Source of the DNA: Neisseria macacae ATCC 33926
GTDB taxonomy: Bacteria; Pseudomonadota; Gammaproteobacteria; Burkholderiales; Neisseriaceae
Assembly: GCF_022749495.1 (NCBI RefSeq)
Contig: NZ_CP094241.1
Location: 1,984,001 to 2,048,000, forward strand
Direction: 5' to 3'
Length of the DNA stretch: 64,000 nt
Position 1 is the stretch's first letter. Each line of letters begins with the position of its first letter. The position numbers and the translations under genes are program-made. Shown piece by piece: positions 59,939 through 64,000 of this stretch. Under the pieces are notes generated by a model. That model worked only from the letters and a program-made list of their open reading frames with translations. It was not told the DNA's origin and searched no databases.

Positions 59939-60976
59939 TCAGGCGCTCTGTGCAAGCTGGGTTCTGTATGCGACAGGACTCAGCTTTTTCAATTTCAGAC
60001 TGCAACGCTCCCGGTTGTAGTAATCCATATAGTCATCTATCTGCTTCATCAATTCATCTACCGTCAATTCACCTGCGTTATAGAAACACTCCGTCTTCAA
60101 CACCGCAAAGAAGCTTTCCATCGGCGCATTGTCCCAACAGTTCGCCTTTCGCGACATGCTTTGAACCATGGAATGCTCCGCAAGCAATTCCCTATACCCC
60201 GCCGTACGGTACAGCACACCTTGGTCCGAATGAAGCATCGTTCCTTTATCAGTCAGACGGGGGGCGGCTTTTTCGAGCATTTCCTTCACCATTTCGCTGT
60301 CGGCTCTGCGGCTCATGGCGTAGGCGACGATCTCGCGGTTGAACAAGTCCAAGATTGGCGAGAGGTACAGTTTGCCGTCCTTTCCTTTGAGTTCGGTAAC
60401 GTCGGTCAGCCATTTTTCGTTGGGCTTTTCAGCTTTGAATAGGCGTTTGAGGAGGTGCTCCGATATCTCGCCCATGGCGGGATGGCGGTAGGCTTTTTTC
60501 GCCCGTATGAGGGCTTTCAGTTCCAACTGCTTCATCAACCGCGCCACTTTTTTGCGGTTCCAATCTAATGCGGCGGCAATGCGCCTTTGTCCGTAGCGTC
60601 CTTTATGCCGCCGGTAGGTTTCGACAAGGAGTGCTTTGTCGGCTGCGTCGGGATCGGGTCGGTCTTGGTGATGGTAGTAAAAGCTGCTTTTGGGCAGGTT
60701 TGCGATGTGCAGCAGGTATTTGAGCGGGTGTTGCGCCCTCAGTGTTTGGACGGTTTGGCTTTGTCCTTTTCGGTCTGTTTTTGGCTGAGGGCTTTTAACT
60801 CCTTTAGGTAGGCGACCTCTGCGCGCATATAGCACAACTCTTCGATAAGCTCTGCCTGCGTTTTTTCTTGGTCGGGTTTGTCGGCGATGAAGGGGTTTTT
60901 GCGGTGTTGGGGCATGGTTTTGGATTGGGGATGTTCGAGTGCGCCGATACCGCCTTCTTGATAGGCGCGTATCCAT
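59939..60976 (-). CDS. IS3-family transposase OrfB
   Basis: DDE integrase core with WLTDVTELKGKDGKLYLSPILDLF (first Asp), MLHSDQGVLYR (second Asp) and NAPMESFFAVLK (Glu). An HTH_21-like N-terminal KGRYGQRRIAAALDWNRKKVARLMKQL is present, and the protein ends RTQLAQSA. The listed frame is open from 60976, but the first part is only the alternative reading of orfA. The functional OrfB part begins about residue 62 (KSPQPKTDRKG, about 60793) and is normally made as an OrfA-B fusion by -1 frameshifting in the A-rich overlap (about 60765-60783). Confidence 0.85.
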   Translation of the reverse strand: MDTRLSRRRYRRTRTSPIQNHAPTPQKPLHRRQTRPRKNAGRAYRRVVLYARRGRLPKGVKSPQPKTDRKGQSQTVQTLRAQHPLKYLLHIANLPKSSFYYHHQDRPDPDAADKALLVETYRRHKGRYGQRRIAAALDWNRKKVARLMKQLELKALIRAKKAYRHPAMGEISEHLLKRLFKAEKPNEKWLTDVTELKGKDGKLYLSPILDLFNREIVAYAMSRRADSEMVKEMLEKAAPRLTDKGTMLHSDQGVLYRTAGYRELLAEHSMVQSMSRKANCWDNAPMESFFAVLKTECFYNAGELTVDELMKQIDDYMDYYNRERCSLKLKKLSPVAYRTQLAQSA

Positions 60977-61095
60977 CGTCTCAGGTGGGTTCGGGAAATG
61001 CCGTAGTGGTCTGCGGTACGTTGTTGGCTGCGTATATGCAGGTAGTGGAGTACGGCTTGGTATTTGAAGTGTAATGTATAGTCAATTAAAAACAA
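60739..61095 (-). pseudogene. IS3-family OrfA with its start displaced by the IS630 element
   Basis: 118 residues in frame from a TTG inside the IS630 terminal repeat. The body is a normal OrfA: helix-turn-helix RSQQRTADHYGISRTHLRRWIRAYQEGG, then a coiled coil and KDKAKPSKH at the frameshift zone. The native beginning, MSKYTLHFKYQAV, can be rebuilt by removing the IS630 element and one TA. It now lacks its own ATG and promoter, which lie on the far side of the IS630 element. Confidence 0.8.
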
Positions 61096-61979
61096 AATGG
61101 TACAATACTCAATTTTTAAGGTCTAACCATGGCATACTCTGCGGACTTAAGAAACAAAGCTTTAAACTATTACGAACAATGCAAAAACATCAGCCAAACC
61201 GCAGCAACGTTTAACTTGTCAAGAAACACGCTTTACCTGTGGATTCGCCTTAAAAAACAAACAGGCAGCCTAAAACATCAAGTTACCGGTCTAAATGCCG
61301 TCAAATTGGATAGGCAAAAACTGGCTCAATATGTTGGGCAACACCCGGATGCCTATCTGCATGAAATCGCCAAACATTTTGATTGTACGCCAGCCGCCGT
61401 TTGCTATGCACTCAAACAGATGGGGATGACGCGCAAAAAAAGACCACCACTTACAAAGAACAAGACCCGGCCAAAGTAACGCATTATTTGACACAGCTGG
61501 CCGAATTTTCCGACTACCAACGCGTTTATTTGGATGAAACAGGATTTGACTGCTACCTGTTCCGTCCCTATGCCCGCAGCCCGAAAGGGCAAATAGTGAA
61601 AGCGCAGATAAGTGGAAAAAGATACCGACGCTTATCTCTGGTGTCCGCACAAGTCGGCAACCGGCTGATTGCTCCGATGGTTTATCAAAATACGATGACC
61701 GGAGTCTTTTTTGAAGCGTGGTTTCAGCAATGCCTACTGCTCGCATTGACTCAAAAATCGGTGATTATTTTAGATAATGCACGATTTCACCGTATGGGTG
61801 TCTTACGGGAAATGGCGGAAAAATGGGGACATAAGGTATTGCCTCTTGCACCTTATTCACCTGAGCTCAACCCGATTGAGAAGGTGTGGGCGAATATTAA
61901 GCGGTATCTGCGAACCGTATTGTCTGATTACGCCCGATTTGACGATGCGTTACTGTCCTATTTTGATTTTAATTGACTA
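61079..61979 (+). mobile_element. IS630-family element inserted in IS3 orfA
   Basis: Ends TAGTCAATTAAAA and TTTTAATTGACTA are perfect inverted repeats, and TA is duplicated (61077-61078 and 61980-61981), the hallmark of IS630/mariner insertion. About 901 bp with a single transposase split by frameshift. Confidence 0.9.
61129..61976 (+). CDS. IS630-family transposase made by -1 frameshift
   Basis: Two overlapping frames. The first (61129-61479) is an HTH region: LRNKALNYYEQCKNISQTAATFNLSRNTLYLWI and AKHFDCTPAAVCYALKQMG. The second (to 61976) is the DDE core: YLDETGFD, VIILDNARFH and SPELNPIEKVWANIKR. They join at the seven-A run 61435-61441 (CGC-AAA-AAA-A), where a -1 slip gives MTRKKKTTTYKEQ. 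All three catalytic acids are present, so the enzyme may be active. Confidence 0.88.
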
Positions 61980-62069
61980 TATATTTGCTCATAAAAAAAA
62001 CTGCACCTTGTGAGTTGGAGGGGATGTCCAACTTTTGGGGTGCAGTTCAAGGTTTTCAGACGACCTTTT

Positions 62070-62226
62070 TATAGTGGATTAAATTTAAATCAGGACAAGG
62101 CGACGAAGCCGCAGACAGTACAGATAGTACGGAACCGATTCACTTGGTGCTTCAGCACCTTAGAGAATCGTTCTCTTTGAGCTAAGGCGAGGTAACGCCG
62201 TCCTAGTTTAAAGTTAATCCACTATA
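62070..62226. repeat. Full-length Correia element (CREE), 157 bp, left of an inverted pair
   Basis: Same orientation as the copy at 2975. It starts directly after the T run of the split DUS terminator. Ends TATAGTGGATTA / TAATCCACTATA are intact. Confidence 0.93.
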
Positions 62227-62439
62227 ATCTTCCAAGGCACCAACTTGCCTTTAACAAATAAACAAGAATAAGGACGAGGGGTCGGAACAACGAACCGCAG
62301 AGATAAGACAAGGCTGATTTATTTCATGCATTCTCCGCTCAGAAATCCTTTTTTAAACTTAGACGCCCCCTGACCTACCTTTAATTTATCTGTGCGTCTC
62401 ATACGATATTGCGGCGCATTTGAAACAGTACAAAAAACT

Positions 62440-62467
62440 AAAGACCGTCCGAGAAACGGGCGGTCTT
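62440..62467 (-). terminator. Terminator of the candidate small gene
   Basis: On the minus strand AAGACCGCCCG and CGGACGGTCTT form a stem around TTTCT, followed by TAGTTTTTTG, about 30 bp after the stop codon of the small frame at 62498. Confidence 0.7.
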
Positions 62468-62497
62468 AGATATTGTGAGGAATTTCAGCATTATTCC

Positions 62498-62596
62498 TTA
62501 ACGTGCTTTCGGTGTAGTCGGTGCAACTGGTTTTCCAGTGAACGAAGCACGTTTTGCGGCTTGAAAGATAGCCAATCGTCTACGATGTTGCATCAT
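62498..62596 (-). CDS. Candidate 32-residue basic small protein
   Basis: Two ATG codons, then a short basic sequence beginning MMQHRRRLAIFQAAKRA and ending TTPKAR. AAAGGAAATA lies directly before the start (a strong ribosome-binding site), and a good terminator follows, which is why I list so short a frame. A short hairpin (CCGGTTTATAGAACCGG) and a TATAGA box lie upstream in the leader. The unit is enclosed by two inverted CREEs. The rest of 62227-62832 holds no other gene. It could instead be a leader peptide or chance. Confidence 0.4.
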   Translation of the reverse strand: MMQHRRRLAIFQAAKRASFTGKPVAPTTPKAR

Positions 62597-62832
62597 TATT
62601 TCCTTTCTTTTTCTATTATTTGGATTATTCCCGGTTCTATAAACCGGATGCCCTATCTATACCATTTATTTTTTCAAATAAAATATAGTACAGTTATTGT
62701 GAGATGCTATGGAGGACATCATAAATGCTTTATCCGTTGATGAACAGAGGATTTTTGTAAATTTATGATTTTATTCTTTAATCGGAAAATAAAAACGGAC
62801 TGACCTGATTTGCCACAGCCAGTCCGTCTTTA

Positions 62833-62989
62833 TATAGTGGATTAACTTTAAACCAGTACGGCGTTACCTCGCCTTAGCTCAAAGAGAACGATTCTCTAAG
62901 GTGCTGAAGCACCAAGTGAATCGGTTCCGTACTATCTGTACTGTCTGCGGCTTCGTCGCCTTGTCCTGATTTAAATTTAATCCACTATA
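62833..62989. repeat. Full-length Correia element (CREE), 157 bp, right of an inverted pair
   Basis: Inverted relative to the copy at 62070. Its end abuts the purC stop codon (62990), so the repeat forms the 3' untranslated part of purC. Confidence 0.93.
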
Positions 62990-63850
62990 TTATTCCGTCA
63001 ATAAATTTAATGCTTCCCGATATTTATCAACTGTTTTCTGAATAACATCGCTAGGGACGTCCGGTGCCGGAGCTTTTTTGTTCCAACCGCTTTGCTCCAA
63101 CCAATCCCGAACAAATTGCTTGTCAAAAGACGGCGGATTAGTGCCGACTTGATATTGATCAGCCGGCCAAAAGCGGCTGGAATCGGGCGTCAGCACTTCA
63201 TCCATCAGGGTTAATGTACCGTTTTCATCCAGCCCGAATTCAAATTTGGTATCGCATATGATGATACCGCGTGATTTTGCATATTCTGCGGCTTCCGTAT
63301 AAAGCTGAATGGCTTTAGCGCGCACTTCAGCCGCCAACTCTTTACCGATAATGCGTTCGCATTCTTCAAAACTGATGTTTTCATCATGATCGCCGACGGC
63401 AGCCTTGGTGGACGGGGTAAAAATCACTTCCGGAAGCTGCTGCGCTTCTTTCATCCCTTCGGGAAGTTTGATGCCGCAGACAGAACCGTTTTTTTGGTAA
63501 TCTTTCCACCCGCTGCCCGCCAAATAACCACGCACAATCGCCTCTACTTTGACAGGAGTCAGTTTTTTGGCGACAACCGCGCGTTTCTCGATGGCTTTGG
63601 CTTCATGTTCAGGCAACACGTCATAAACCGTATCGCCGGTAAAATGATTGGGCATGATATGCGCCAGTTTTTGAAACCAGAAATTGGAAATCTGCGTCAG
63701 AATTTCTCCTTTACCCGGAATCGGATTGTCTAAAATCACGTCAAATGCAGACAGTCGGTCGGATGCGACCATCAACATGCGCTTGCTGTCGATTTCGTAT
63801 AAATCTCGCACTTTTCCAGAGTAAATCTTTTTCAAGCTGATTTCGGACAT
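62990..63850 (-). CDS. purC: Phosphoribosylaminoimidazole-succinocarboxamide synthase
   Basis: SAICAR synthase of purine synthesis, joining CAIR and aspartate with ATP. The N-terminus SLKKIYSGKVRDLYEI is the typical nucleotide loop; SDRLSAFDVIL and EAIVRGYLAGSGWKDY follow, and LIDTKFEFG-like IICDTKFEFGLDENG and MDEVLTPDSSRFW mark the rest. At 286 residues it is of the larger bacterial type. Its stop is immediately next to a CREE. It is probably monocistronic. Confidence 0.97.
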   Translation of the reverse strand: MSEISLKKIYSGKVRDLYEIDSKRMLMVASDRLSAFDVILDNPIPGKGEILTQISNFWFQKLAHIMPNHFTGDTVYDVLPEHEAKAIEKRAVVAKKLTPVKVEAIVRGYLAGSGWKDYQKNGSVCGIKLPEGMKEAQQLPEVIFTPSTKAAVGDHDENISFEECERIIGKELAAEVRAKAIQLYTEAAEYAKSRGIIICDTKFEFGLDENGTLTLMDEVLTPDSSRFWPADQYQVGTNPPSFDKQFVRDWLEQSGWNKKAPAPDVPSDVIQKTVDKYREALNLLTE

Positions 63851-63937
63851 TTCAGGTTTCTCCCTTCGCTGACTCGGTTTAAACAGGATTCCGTTATTTT
63901 ATCCGAATTTGGATTTTTGGGTCAGATTGTTTACAAA

Positions 63938-63990
63938 ATAGGTCGTCTGAAAACGTTTTGCACGGATGCAGACGCTTTCAGACGACCTTA
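63938..63990. terminator. DUS pair upstream of purC
   Basis: AGGTCGTCTGAAAACG and CTTTCAGACGACCTT face each other about 90 bp before the purC start, at the window edge. It probably ends transcription of the neighbouring gene outside the window. Confidence 0.65.
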
Positions 63991-64000
63991 TCAATCCTAA

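Larger units (their letters stand above)
59898..62049 (-). mobile_element. IS3-family insertion sequence, interrupted by an IS630 element
   Basis: Terminal inverted repeats begin TGAACTGGCCCCCAAATCTT at the left (59898) and, on the other strand, TGAACTGCACCCCAAAAGTT at the right end (62049). AGG is duplicated on both sides (59895-59897 and 62050-62052). Without the inserted IS630 element the length is about 1250 bp, usual for IS3. The insertion split a DUS-pair hairpin after icd: half at 59869 and half at 62053. Confidence 0.9.

Noticed and set aside
60739..61976. The two split transposase frames as sequencing errors
   Set aside because: Both splits occur at A-rich overlaps typical of programmed -1 frameshifting in IS3 and IS630 elements, with complete catalytic motifs.
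62420..62740. A 106-codon frame on the plus strand between the CREE pair
   Set aside because: No ribosome-binding site, Cys/His/Ser-rich random look, and it runs through the hairpin that fits better as a minus-strand terminator.

Overview
The window is chromosomal DNA of a commensal Neisseria, most likely of the N. mucosa / N. sicca / N. macacae group. The main evidence is the very frequent 12-mer AGGTCGTCTGAA, the DNA-uptake-sequence (DUS) dialect of that group. It occurs singly inside genes and as inverted pairs that act as terminators between genes. Six Correia elements (CREE), a PilT2-type pilus ATPase, a monomeric isocitrate dehydrogenase and a Slam/lipoprotein pair also fit Neisseria.

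Layout. 0-10.6 kb is housekeeping: grpE, dnaK, alr, gloB, pilT2, mtnN and the lepA-lepB pair. 10.8-12.0 kb is a complete IS5-family (IS1106-like) element. 12.1-15.7 kb is an AT-richer surface-lipoprotein locus: a lipoprotein with a Lys/Asn pentapeptide spacer, followed by its probable Slam outer-membrane translocator. 15.9-21.6 kb holds an SPFH-SHOCT protein, an outer-membrane barrel, a DUF350 membrane protein, a membrane-anchored spermidine-synthase-like enzyme and a Tli4-like lipoprotein. 21.9-26 kb has tRNA-Leu(CAA), a Sco1 copper chaperone and hisG-hisD with a GIY-YIG gene between them. 26-28.4 kb carries two YcgL-type nucleotidyltransferases around a small gene. 28.5-39.6 kb is metabolic and regulatory (adh, mutY, selO, trpF, proQ, aroC, a TauE-type exporter, lrp, gph, recX). 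It also contains two sibling small RNA genes that share a 32-nt core.

39.7-49.8 kb is a type VI secretion accessory island on the minus strand. VgrG is followed by a 953-residue phospholipase-D effector and three tandem, mosaic Sel1-like lipoproteins that look like immunity proteins. No structural T6SS genes are present. 49.9-53 kb is rfbB, a small secreted protein, rfbA and rfbC (dTDP-sugar synthesis without rfbD). These are followed by a lone metal-ABC permease, lysC, an AT-rich HNH nuclease, a secreted protein and icd. 59.9-62.05 kb is a nested transposon: an IS630-family element inside orfA of an IS3-family element, which itself sits inside the DUS-pair terminator of icd. Two inverted CREEs then enclose a possible 32-residue small gene, and purC closes the window.

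All calls are by reading the sequence; no database search was run. Family names rest on recognised motifs and order, and are marked as inference where they go beyond that.
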